The notes beneath the pieces were generated by a model, which did not search any database, was not told where the DNA came from, and saw nothing but the letters and a program-made list of their open reading frames with translations. Positions 1-10,929 of a stretch of 64,000 nt of DNA are shown here, piece after piece. Position numbers and translations under genes: made by a program. The DNA comes from Gnetum montanum (Eukaryota; Streptophyta; Gnetopsida; Gnetales; Gnetaceae), in assembly GCA_015680685.1 (NCBI GenBank), contig MNCI01003607.1, forward strand, positions 298,029-362,028, read 5' to 3'. Within the stretch, counting starts at the first letter, position 1, and every line of letters begins with the position of its first letter.

Positions 1-1160
1 GGATTGATCCTAAGTAACAAAAATATTTGCAATGAGGGACTTTTTACCTTGAATTATCACTTTTATCACATCACTATTTATGTTATTATTAAAACTACAT
101 TTCATATATTCTATCTTACTTTTGCTCATTTTTAAACCTTTTGATTCTAGAGCATATCTTGACTTTTCCTTTTTAGCAACAATATTTTCTCAAGCTATAT
201 CCACCAATATAATATTATCTATAAAAAGTATACACCAAGGGATTTCATCTTGTATTTTTTTTGGTAATTCTTCCATGATAATGAAAATAACTATGGGCAG
301 ACCCTTGATCTAGACCAACTGTAACTAAAAAAATCATATGTTATTCCATAACCTATTCTAATTTTAGTAGTAACTCCTTTATACATGTCTTGAATTACTT
401 TAATATATTTATTAAGGATTTTTTCCTCCACAAGGAGCATTAAATAATATCTCTAAACACTTTGTCATATGCTTTTTCCAAGTTAATCAAGATCATATGT
501 GAATTTTTTTTCTTTTCTAAATTTCTTCATTAATTATTGTATCAAAAAATACCCTCTATAGTAAATATCCCTAGCATAAATCCAAAGTTATTTTCTAATA
601 TTATTGATTCAAGTTTGAGACACTACTCAAAGATTCTCTCCCAAAGCTTCATGGTACACGTAACTAGCTTGATCCCTTTATAGTTTGTACAATTTTGTAC
701 ATCTCCTTAATGTTTTGTAAATGGAAATAATAAAGCTTTTTCTCTAAGTGTTGGATATTTCTCTATGTTTCAAAATTTTGTTAAATAATTGTATTAGCCA
801 AGAAACTCTTGTATCTCCCAATCATTTTGAAGTTTCTATAGGAATGTTATCTGGTCTAATAGCTTTTCCATTTTTCATATTTGATAAAGCTATCTTCACC
901 TTAGAGAAGGAAAGTTCATTAACCAAACCAAATTTTTGTTCTCTTCTTGGATGTCCTCTCTTAGTAATCCTTTCTTTAATAGTTCTTGTAAATAATTTTT
1001 CCACCTATTTCAATAACTTTTGCCAAATTTTTTTCATCTACTTCTTTGATGTATAAATTTTGGTAAAAGACAATTAAATTTTGGATAGGTGGAAAATTAT
1101 TTTCAAGAATTATTAAATGAAGAGTTTCCAAGAGAAGAAATCTAAGAAGAATAACCAACT
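1..1160 (-). mobile_element. RTE-type LINE reverse transcriptase remnant
   Basis: Minus-strand frames give ALSNMKNGKAIRPDNIPIE near 822-1000, then a decayed 'YRGIKL' and 'MKLWE' block, LMKKFRKEKK, and finally IPWCILFIDNIILVD near 160-250. This order (KMKxGKAxGPDxIPIE ... LFADDIVLV) is typical of plant RTE-clade reverse transcriptases. The catalytic FADD is read as FIDN, and many stops and frameshifts are present, so the copy is dead. Its 3' end continues beyond the left edge. Confidence 0.75.
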
Positions 1161-1329
1161 TTTGGTTTGGTTAATGAACTTTTCATCTCAAAGGTAAAGA
1201 TAGAAATGGAAAAACATAGTTCAATATTATCGTCAATTAGAAATTACATGGAGATCTAATGAACTTTGAAAATGGAAAAACATAAAATTTTTACATAGGT
1301 TCATTAAGACCTATTGGATCCATTGGATT
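1161..1329. other. Short AT-rich interval
   Basis: It contains a phrase (ATTAAGACCTATTGGATC) that recurs near 31013 and 31213, just before SINE-like ends, but no coding signal. Confidence 0.3.
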
Positions 1330-2867
1330 AGTCTTAGGATTCCTTTTTACAAGTTTTTTAAAAATTTATAAGTCAATGTTGCTAAGTGAAATCAAACTTG
1401 TAACCTTGGTCACCAAGACAAGACACTTTCCACTAAGTTAACACATCATTGTTATTCTTTAAAATTATTCGTTTAAGTTTATTGGGATCCTTTTATCAAG
1501 GGTGATGGTGTTGGAACCCAAAATAATTAAAACAATAGGTACACTATAAGATTTATAGAAGTTTATAACTCAATGCTACCTAGTAAAATTGAGCCTGTGA
1601 CTTGGGGTTACTATGACATCCCATTCTCCAATGTTATGGAAAATTTCAAATATACATTATATTAGACATTATGTATAAGAAGAAAATATACCAAATGTCA
1701 AATATATGTAACATTTGACATTATGTGTAATAAAAATAAAAGGGAAGATGCAAAAGAAAAGAGGAAAGAATGATTTATTGATGTGGAATACTACTATCTA
1801 GATCATGCTTTAAGAGTGTTCCTTGGGATTTTCTTCCTTTAACATCTATTCCTTAGAGGCAATCCAATACTGCCACCATGGTCAGGCCTACAGCTTAACT
1901 AGAAGGGATGGCTAGTCCTCTTCCTATCTCACTTCACCCAACACCCATGACTCGTCTTTACCAACTCCACCACTTCATGCTAGCACGACCTTTAAGCCTA
2001 GCTATAAATGCCTTAGGTCAAACCCCCAAAGGCCACCTCAAAAGACATGTTAGTTATTACAATGCACCCTTTTAGGTCTCAATTACAACATGCTCTTTTG
2101 GATCTTGTTATGATAATGATAACACTTGTTATGAAGAGGCACCATCTTCATTATGCAACAACACCATTTGGGAACGAGAATGTTACAATTACCAAGCCAA
2201 GACCCATAGCACTAGGCTAACACCTCATTATTACTAAAATTATTTTATTATATAAAATATGTCTTACCTATTATCAAGTTAGGATGGGGATAACCCTAAA
2301 ATAATTATAATATAGGTACTTCCCAAGATATATGGTTCAATTAAAACTTTATAAGGGGGGTGCTAGAACCAAAATAAGTGAAACATAAGTATACCCAAAT
2401 ATATATACTCTAATTAGAACTTTATTTAACTTAACATTGCCCATTAGAATCAAATCCATAACCTAGAGCTTTCAAATTAGCCATCTTACCACTAGACTAA
2501 CACCTCATTATTATTCAGTTAGAACTCTATAACTTAGTAGTGCCCATTAAAATCAAATCCATGACTTAGATCATTTAAATCAAGAGTCTGACCATTAGGC
2601 TAACATCTTATTATTCTACTAACGTAATGTTATTTTGAAAGGATATCAAAATTAAAACTAGATTGATGGTTGAGGATTGTTGGTATAAGAACTAGATGAG
2701 GGATGTTAAAATCTTGAAATAATTATAATATAAGTATACCCCAAGACATATAACTTAGCATTCCCCACTAGAATCGAACTCATGACTTAGAGCTTTTAAA
2801 TCATGAATTTTCTCACTAGGCTCACATATCATTATTAGAACTAGATAGGGGTGGAGGAGAGGGATGT

Positions 2868-3024
2868 GGGTGTTGGAATTTGAAATAATTAAAACATAGG
2901 CACACCCCAAGATATATAGTTCACATAGAACTTTATAATTCGGCATTTCTTACTAGAGCCAAACCCATGATTTAGAGTTTCCAAATCAAGAGTCTTACCA
3001 CTAAGCTAACATCTCATTGTTATT
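2868..3024 (-). repeat. Well-preserved SINE copy
   Basis: Sense-strand A box TTAGCTTAGTGG and B box GGGTTTGGCTC lie about 35 nt apart, followed by the family tail ending in CCAACACCC. It serves as a reference copy of the cluster. Confidence 0.7.
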
Positions 3025-3153
3025 GTTAGAACTAGATAGTTATATATACCTCCAAGACATATAACCAACATGAACCTTACATAAAAATTTTATAACTCAG
3101 TGCTACCCATTGAAATGGAACCTATAACTTAAATTTTTCAATTCAAGATCTTA

Positions 3154-3308
3154 AAATAATGGGTGTTATCCTAGTGGTATATGTCTTGGCTTGGTAATCC
3201 CAGGCCACTAGTTCAATTCTACTATGTAGCATTGAGTTATAAACTTCTATAAATCTTGGGGTGTACTTATGTTTCACTTATTTCAGGTTCCAACATCCCC
3301 CCATTCCT
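3154..3308 (+). repeat. SINE inserted in another SINE, with target duplication
   Basis: The insert runs from the head TTATCCTAGTGG (A box) through AGTTCAATTCT (B box) to a CCAACATCC-type end. It interrupts a minus-strand copy. The flanks AATTCAAGATCTTA (3140-3153) and AATTCAACATCTTA (3309-3322) match at 13 of 14 bases, as expected for a target-site duplication. Confidence 0.75.
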
Positions 3309-3360
3309 AATTCAACATCTTACACTAGGATAACACCTCATTACTTGAAGAACTAGATGA

Positions 3361-4519
3361 CTATATACATCTCCTATACATATAGTTAACACTAGTAGTA
3401 GAATTTTTTCTGATAAGGAATGATCTAAAGATGAAAAAATTCTAATGTCTCTTAAACTATAAAGACTATGAAGAATTCTGAAGTTTTCGATTTTGTTTTA
3501 CCTGATGATTTATATGAATCCTTATCAAAAGATATCACATCACAATACATATTTCTATAGATTATTAGATTTTTTCACCCAAATAAGGGTTTTATACTAA
3601 TGATTCAAGCTATTGTTAAATGCTATGAAATCAATGTTTTGCATGCCCACTATTTTTCCAAATTTATTTTTGCTTGTCGAACTTACTAATTCTGAAATAG
3701 TTGAGAAATCTTTAGATCTCAAATTTTTTATGAATTAGCATAATACTTATATTACTTGGGAATGGAAAATGGATTTGGATCCCTATTCTTCTGATTACTT
3801 TAAAAAATTTTGTTGAATTGAATTTAAAAATCTTTCTGTTATTTAACAAAGTGTTGCAAGTGAAATTATTGGTAGCATTGGCACAATCTTGAGGATAGAG
3901 TCAAAAGCATTACTAGATAGCATATAGTGCACATGTAATTTTTTAAATATTAATTTGTAGTAGAAGAAGATAGCATTAAAACTCAAATATGGTAATTAGT
4001 ATTTTTCTCCAAGAATTACATATTATAATTTGTCAATACATTGCAGCTATTGTCATCGTGAAGGCAATATTATTGGAATCTATCTTATTCTTAATAAAAA
4101 AATTTATGAAGAAAACAAACAACAATTTTCTAAAAAGGCAAATAATAGTAGTTTTCAACAACCATAAATGAAATCTTCTTTAACAAATTCATAACCTTTT
4201 TCTAATCCTTTTAATTCTAAAGGTGTTAGTAATGTCTTGATATTTAAAGAGAATTCCTCTCTAGAAAAACATTTTAGCAAGGACCAACAATGGAAATAAT
4301 AATGTAGATAGATTTTACTTAGTGCAACATTAAAGAAAGGCCTGTAGATATTTTTTTCAAGTTAAAACCCCCCAAACATATCTCATTTTCTTTCTACTTC
4401 TACTACTATCTCAACTATTTTTTTATTAGACAATGTTTTTTTATTTATTAGTAACATAGATTGTCGATCAAATATTGAGCTTGAAAAATCAAGGATGGAG
4501 GCCTCTTTTCCCACATATT
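3361..4519 (+). other. Unassigned, possibly LINE ORF1 remnant
   Basis: AT-rich with only short broken frames. The position just upstream of an endonuclease-reverse transcriptase remnant suggests decayed 5' LINE sequence, but no motif confirms it. Confidence 0.25.
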
Positions 4520-7500
4520 AATATTAGTTTTATCATGGAATGCTTGAGGCCTTTCTAATAGGTCCTAAACATTTATCCCAAATTTTCTTCTCCTACATGA
4601 AATTAAGATCTCAGCTCATGATATTTTTTTATTGTAAATGCATTTTAAAAAATTCCATTGTTTCTTCAATTGCTCATGAAGTTAATAAATGTTTTGTTGC
4701 CATTAATAAAAAAAGGATTAGAAAAGCTTTAAATTTTGGTTTTGATAACCTTAGAAGAATTATTTGGATTATTTTTCATAGTGAAAATGTGATCTTAAAT
4801 TCTATAATATTTATGTTCCTAGAAGATTGATCAAAGTTTTGGAAATATCTTCTATCTCTACCTCAAGTTTCTTGGATTATTGAAGATGATTTCAACATGG
4901 TTGAAAGTCATTTAGATAAACTTGGTGGTCTTCCTTCTAATATGTCTTATCAAAAAAAAGAAGATTAGTGCAATTTTAAACAAAAATATTTTCTTTCTAA
5001 TATTAACTTTTTATTCCCATCTCATTTGAATAAGAAGCATTATGCTTGGTGTAATTATCAATAAGAAAATGATAGAATTTATTATTAACTTGATAGATTT
5101 TACATATCTAATGTTTTCTTTTGGAAACCTACAAGATAAGCAGAAATGCATACAGATGCTACTTTGTCAAACCATTTTTCTATTAGCATTTTTCTCTCTA
5201 AAATTAAGTTTTCATCCTTTTGAAATCATAAGCTTTTTCGTATGAATGCTAATATGTTCATAGGATACAACAAGAAAAATATTTTAAAGTATTTATAGAA
5301 TGCAAAAAGAAAAAAAACTTACTTGCAATATTGGTTGGATTAACTACTGGCAACGAATTACATGTAAAGTTAGAAATTATGCTAGATGATTTGGAATATA
5401 ATTTGTTAAGCGTAAGCATCAAGTTGAAGAAGAGCTTGCAAAATCTGTAAAGTAAATGCAAACTCTTTTAGATTAGAATCCCTTTTCTTTTGAGACTCAA
5501 AAAGCTTTGGCTAAAGCTCATTATGCTAAACAATGTTGGGATACCTTTGAAGCTAAAAGTGCTTTTACTAAAAGTTACATGGATTGGCTAAAAATTGAAG
5601 ATGAACCTTAAAGGGAATTTTTAAAATTTCTAAAAGAAAAGGGTTAAGTACCTAAACTAGAATCACTTTATATAGATGATTCTATCATTAAAGATCCTAA
5701 GACTATTAATAATTTTTTTAGCAAATCATTTTTCTTCTATTTTTTTTTATAAAGGTTTTAGCAAGGAATCCTTCCAAACCTCTAGTATGCATATTCCTTA
5801 CCTTATATCAAAAGTTCATTGAAATACACTTGAAGCAAAAATTATAGCAAAAGAAATCAAAGTAACAACCTTTAGTTTAGTATATGGTAAAGCTCCAAGT
5901 TTTAATGGTTTTCCTATAAAAGTTTTTAAGAAGCATTAGAACATCATTCAAGATGGTCTCTTTTATGTTTCCCAAGAAGTCATTAAAAATGTTTCTCTTG
6001 ATAAAAATATTAATGAAGATGTGATTCATCTTCTTCCTAAGAATGAAGATCTTTAACATATTAGTAATTAAAGGTCTATTACTCTTCTTAACAATACTTA
6101 TAAAATTGTAGTTAAATGCATGGCTTGCCGAATTCAAAATGTTATTCAAGATATCACCAGACGTAAGCAAATTGGTTTTGTTAAAGGTAAACATATCTTA
6201 AATTATGTTATTGTAGCCTGCAAGGGAATGTAGTGAGCTCTAACACTAATCAAGACATTAATTTTATTAAGTTACATTATGCCAAAGCTTATAAGAGGAT
6301 TGAATGAAATTTCATTATTTCTTATCTCTCTAAAGTAGGAATTGGTGATTATTTTATTCATCTTGTTTGTACCCTGCTAACGGTCTAGTTGCTACTAATT
6401 TTGAATTAAGTTCCTCTTTTTCTCTTCAACAATCAATTCATCAAGGTTGCCCTCTAGCTCCCTATCTTTTTATTATTGTTGCAGACTTTTTTTCATGTAA
6501 TATATATTATGATTTACAAAATAATTTTATTAAGGAAATTTCAATTCATGATCAAGGTATGCAATTTCTTAATATGCACTTTGTAGATGATTTTTTTTAT
6601 GATCAATAATTCCCTGCAACATGTAAATACTCTTTTAGCTAGAGTGAAGGATTACTACATGTTATCTAGCTCTCGAATCAATTCGCAAAAATCTATTATT
6701 TATTATAATGGCAATATTAATGAGTGGGTTACTCTTAGGCCTTGGAAAATCATAAAAAAAGATCCTTGTCTTCAAAATTTTAATAATATCTTTCTCTTTT
6801 GAGCCTAATCTTACTATTTTGTGGAATTATATGGTTGATAAAATTGAAAAGAAAAAGCTTATCCTTGTTGGCAAAGTTTTAGTTATTAAGCAGATCTTTT
6901 AATCAACTCATGTTTATTACTCTAGCTATTGGAATCCTTCTAAAACTTTTTATGATAGAATTGATTATATTATCTGTTATTTTCTTTGGTATGATAAACA
7001 GCATAGAAAAGGTTTTTCTAGAGTTGCTTGGGTTATTTGTACTAGTAGCAAGAAAGATGGAGAACTTGTTCTCCTTAATTATTACAACTAGGGTATCTCT
7101 CTTGCAGCAAAATAGATTATAAAGTGTATTAATGGAGATGATATTTGGATGCCCCTTTTAAAAAACAAACTTATGTAAGGAAAACCTAAGAATGATAACA
7201 ATTGGCCTTTTAATAACTTTTTTTAATGTTTTCTTTTTCCTCAAGCTATTTTTCTTCCTAGTTCTCCAATTCATAAACAAATTGGAAGACATGGTACAAG
7301 CTTAGTACATATTGGAATTATAATTATAGGATAGTTTCAAAAGATATGCTTAAGCAAACTAGCCCATGGTGACTTCCTTTTAATGAAGGAGCCTGGGTTG
7401 CTAATTCATCTAGATTGTGTACCACTTGGAGCAGATTTACTATCACTACAGTTTTTTATCTATGTATGAATTATAGATAGATTACTTGGAATAAAGCTTC

Positions 7501-7560
7501 TAGCCTCTATGGTTTGAATAGAAAGTGGAAAAAAAATTAAAATTAATTTTTAATCTTGAA
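4520..7560 (+). pseudogene. L1-type LINE ORF2 remnant (endonuclease, RT)
   Basis: An endonuclease start reading SWNA*GLSNRS appears at about 4528. The RT then shows KAPSFNGFPIKVFKKH near 5890, LLNNTYKIVVKCMACRIQNV near 6080, KQIGFVKGKHIL near 6170, YAKAYKRIE near 6280, SIHQGCPLAPYLFIIVAD near 6433 and the active-site variant HFVDDFF near 6577. This is the plant L1 arrangement. Stops and frame changes occur throughout. The zinc-finger and tail part to about 7560 is barely readable. Confidence 0.8.
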
Positions 7561-8330
7561 AATTTATTTAAAGTTATCAAAAATTTGCATTAGGATTTTC
7601 CAGATAATTTGCATCTACATGAAAAAATAATGTGGAAATAGATTCCATATGCTTAATGAGATTAAGAATATTAACAATCTCTTACTTAGCTCTTTGAAAA
7701 ATAAATGGATATTTAAATAACTCAACAAAATATGAAACTTTAGAATATTCTTTAAATTTTACATCAAAATATGGAGTCCAATTATGCATGATCAACACTA
7801 CATGCGTATGTATAAAAGATCCTATAAATAGGGCATGTTGCACCATTGAAAAATTGTCTAGCATAAGTGAAAACAAATATGAATAATAATTAGCATGAAT
7901 GATTGAAGTGTTATATTTTTACATCATATTATTTAACTACAAGGCAAAACTTCAATTATGAGGAAGGTAAGCCAAAATTTGAATGAAAACATATCATGAT
8001 GTAATATCAACTACTAGTGACTCACATACATTATCATGAAGAACAAAATTAGGTATCTTAGTTGCATCAACATTAGTAAAAGAAGGTGATACAAATTTTT
8101 ACTTACCAGCTTGTTAATTTGTAATCTTAGAATCATTAGAAATTTCTGAATCAATAGAAGTAGAAATTTTGACATTACTTGACGAAATTAGAGGTTTTTT
8201 AGCATCCCTCATAGGAGAATTATAGAGAGATCTAATCAGTTGGAGAAAAATTGTAAACAGAGAAATTAGATCCATTAGGAAAAAATAAGATCTCCATGTT
8301 ACATAAAATAATGAGATTTGCAAGTCCTAA
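7561..8330 (-). pseudogene. LINE ORF1 (DUF4283-like) fragment
   Basis: Minus frames read SPSFTNVDATKIPNFVLHD and then HNWTPYFDVKFKEYSKVSYF, ELFKYPFIF, EIVNIL. The 'W-P-x-F-D ... PxxVxFxxLPxxxF' layout resembles the nucleic-acid-binding domain of plant L1 ORF1 proteins. It abuts the plus-strand ORF2 remnant in the opposite orientation, so it belongs to a different insertion. Confidence 0.5.
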
Positions 8331-8832
8331 GGTTAATTCCAAGGAAAATACTTGTTTGGCACATTATTATGTTCTACTTAGTTCTACAAAAGAATTTTGT
8401 TGGCTATATGTCTTATAATACATATAGTCATGTAATTTTAATTTTAACACCCCTCACATTTTGACCATTGAATATCCTTACATTTGGTTTCAAATGTTTG
8501 GTTTTGGGGGTAAAGGCTGCAATATTATTTCTTAGTGATATTATTAATGTTTTATGTTTCTAGTTAACCATTATTGTGTGATATTAACTTGATGATGCAT
8601 TTTGGTAATCATGGACTTGACCATTCAATTTTATAATATTTGAAATACCCCTCAACTAGGCTTAGGCTCAAAGGACAATCCTTAGATAAAAACTCAATGT
8701 AAATAAAATTACTAGAAATTAAAGGGTAGAAAAATAAATAAAATGATTTGTCCAAAGGTCATGATATTAGATATTTTGGATGTTTTTCGACAAACTCTCT
8801 TTAAAAAACTATCCTTCTAAAGGAGGCTTATG

Positions 8833-8960
8833 GATGTTAAAACTCGAAATAAGTGAAACATAGGTACAACTTAAGATTGATAGAAATTTATAACTTAGTG
8901 CTACTTAGTAGAATCAAATATGTAACCTAGGGTTAACAAGCTTAGACCCATACCATCCAT
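8833..8960 (-). repeat. SINE copy
   Basis: It shares the tail (ATAAGTGAAACATAGGTAC, TTATAACTTAGTGCTAC) and the GAATCAAAT B-box complement with the 1.3-3.3 kb cluster. The head is decayed. The interval 8331-8832 shows no feature I can name. Confidence 0.55.
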
Positions 8961-9364
8961 CTAAAGGAGGCCTATGATAATAGTTGCTAATAGATTATTA
9001 GAGAAAGGGTGCCATATGAATTTTTGGCTATAGAAAATATGCTTTTGAAGCATATAAGATTACTACAAAAGAGTGAAACTATGTTTTCTTCTCTTCCTTT
9101 ATCACCTTCCTCTTTACCATGACATGTTTTTAATCCTCTTTTCTCTCCTAATCCTTTGATTCTTTCACCTTCCCTTCCCTCCTCTTGCATTCTTATTAAT
9201 TTCTCCCTCTTCTCTTTCTAAAAACATGACTAACTATATGCTTAAATTTCATCAAATTATTTGTACAATATAAGGTAAATTAATGTATTTAATTTTTCTA
9301 TATGAATAATTAATGTAGTTTACATTATGGTCATATTACTTTTATTAGGTATTTTTTTAAGCAA

Positions 9365-9590
9365 CAAATGTAGGGGTAGGTAGCATAAACCATTCATCAC
9401 ATCAAATAGATGTAACTCCCTAAACAAACACATCCCACCACAATTAGTAAATATAACCCACTAAACAAGAGTGTCCCACCATAAGGCTACTCCACTACTG
9501 CCACACCTGAAGGAAAAGGTAGGAATTGAACCCATAGCCTTTCCACCAAAAGGTGAATGTCTTGACAACTACACTACATACATGGATTAT
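9365..9590 (-). repeat. Second type of tRNA-derived SINE
   Basis: On minus, TAGTGTAGTTG (9576-9566) matches the A box perfectly and GGTTCAATTCC (9532-9522) matches the B box perfectly, 33 nt apart. The body differs from the other SINE family here. No CCA end or full cloverleaf was found, so this is a SINE rather than a tRNA gene. The region 8961-9364 is unassigned and includes a pyrimidine-rich stretch at about 9085-9220. Confidence 0.65.
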
Positions 9591-9843
9591 TTTAAATTGT
9601 AAAAAAATTTTCTTATCATCCTTAAAAATATAAATAAACCAATTTATTAGCTATATATTATAATTATTAATGTATAATTGATATAGAATATTAAGTTTTG
9701 ATTTATAGATGAGGAATAATTCTGTAATTCATTAATTCCTTTTAAACTAGATTTTTATTCTATTAGTGATAAGAAATTTAACTAATGAAATAAGTTTACA
9801 TTAATACATAAAGTATTTAACCTTGACTATCTTCATACATTAA

Positions 9844-10674
9844 TGATGAGTGATGGAATACCCAACATCCAACCATACGAGATACAAGTGTTCATGCGCA
9901 ATCCCAATCAAACTCCGTAGATAAGGAAATGTGATTATGCCAATAATTGATTAGGATTCACAATCATTGTCTTCCCACGTGAGTTAGTAGAATTAATACA
10001 TATGGTTTAACTCACGGTGAGGTATATGATATTGATGTTGTATTGGCTATTAAGCTCCTAGTAAACATGAAGTGAAAGTAAGGGTTTCTAAATCTAAGTG
10101 ACAGTAAAACAAATCTAAACTAGTCTATGCAATGAGAAGCTAGTCTTGATCTTCTGATCACACCTTGGACTTCATGCAACTACTACTAAGATTACCAAGT
10201 ATTGCACTACTGGGCGTACCAAGTGATAGTACTATTGGATTACCAAGTAGTTACACTTATGTGCTCAAGATGAGTCGTACTCATTTTGCTTAATGACATT
10301 AAAAGTAAATCGTAAGGAATGGTAAACATTAACTATAAAAATGATAAATAGTAAACTCTATCTTTATTTTTGATCATGCAGTGCATCCAAGTACATCACA
10401 CTTGAATAAACATTTTGTTTAATTACAAAATATCACACTGCAAGCACACAATGTTAAGTATTGAATTTAACAAAATAAACTAAAAGAGTTCTGTTACTAG
10501 GCTATCAAATCTACTACAGATCTATGTGCCTAAGTGTTACTTATATAGGATGGCATACATCTTGTGATATTGTTTATATGATAACGTATGGTAAGGTATG
10601 ATAACATGTCTACAACATCATAGATATGATATTGTAACTATGATATCATTGGCTCAAAATTCTTGAATTTATGA
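9844..10674 (-). repeat. 3' LTR of the 9.8-21 kb element
   Basis: It starts TGATGAGTGATGG (plus strand) and ends TTATGA. Blocks such as ACCATACGAGATAC and TTACCAAGTAGTTACACTTA are shared with 20117-20994. On minus it has a TATA-like CCTATATAAGTAAC near 10546-10533. Decayed GATAT(C/T) units lie upstream of that. Confidence 0.85.
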
Positions 10675-10712
10675 TACCCCCACGACTAACTGAAAACTCA
10701 TCTTCAAGTTAA
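10675..10712 (-). promoter_or_regulatory. Polypurine-tract region next to the 3' LTR
   Basis: Reading minus into the LTR: CTTGAAGATGAGTTTTCAG, then GTCGTGGGGGTA. The CTTGAGGA(C/T)(A/G)AGTTTT phrase followed by a G-run is common just before 3' LTRs of plant Ty3/gypsy elements. The same phrase occurs at 56942-56985. Confidence 0.6.
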
Positions 10713-10929
10713 AACAAAATGAGCATGGAGTTCCTTACAAAATTATGAGGTAGATCTACATAAAATTGACTTCTATATACATGACTTTCTACTGCTGCAC
10801 TGGAGTTTACAAAAATGAACACATCACATGACAATTTTGACAAAGATTGAAATCCAAAATTTGGTAAGGTTGAGTGTAGCCTTATGTTATTCTGGGTGGA
10901 GGTGGCTCTTCCATAGGTTTCTTCCATCA

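Larger units (their letters stand above)
1330..3360. repeat. Cluster of tRNA-derived SINE copies
   Basis: At least seven diverged copies of a ~150-bp repeat lie here, mostly on minus (about 1345-1452, 1506-1645, 2285-2360, 2343-2512, 2513-2622, 2700-2838, 2868-3024, 3040-3350). On the sense strand each starts near GTTAGCTTAGTGG, which fits the RNA polymerase III A box (TRGYNNARNNG). A B-box-like GGGTTTGATTC follows, then a conserved tail reading TATATATCTTGGGGTGTACC and ATTATTTC(G/A)GGTTCCAACA. The stretch 1645-2230 between copies is unassigned, although its right end again shows a SINE head. Confidence 0.7.

Noticed and set aside
9500-9590. tRNA gene candidate on minus
   Set aside because: Boxes are good, but acceptor-stem pairing is missing and the repeat-like body continues, so a SINE is the better reading.
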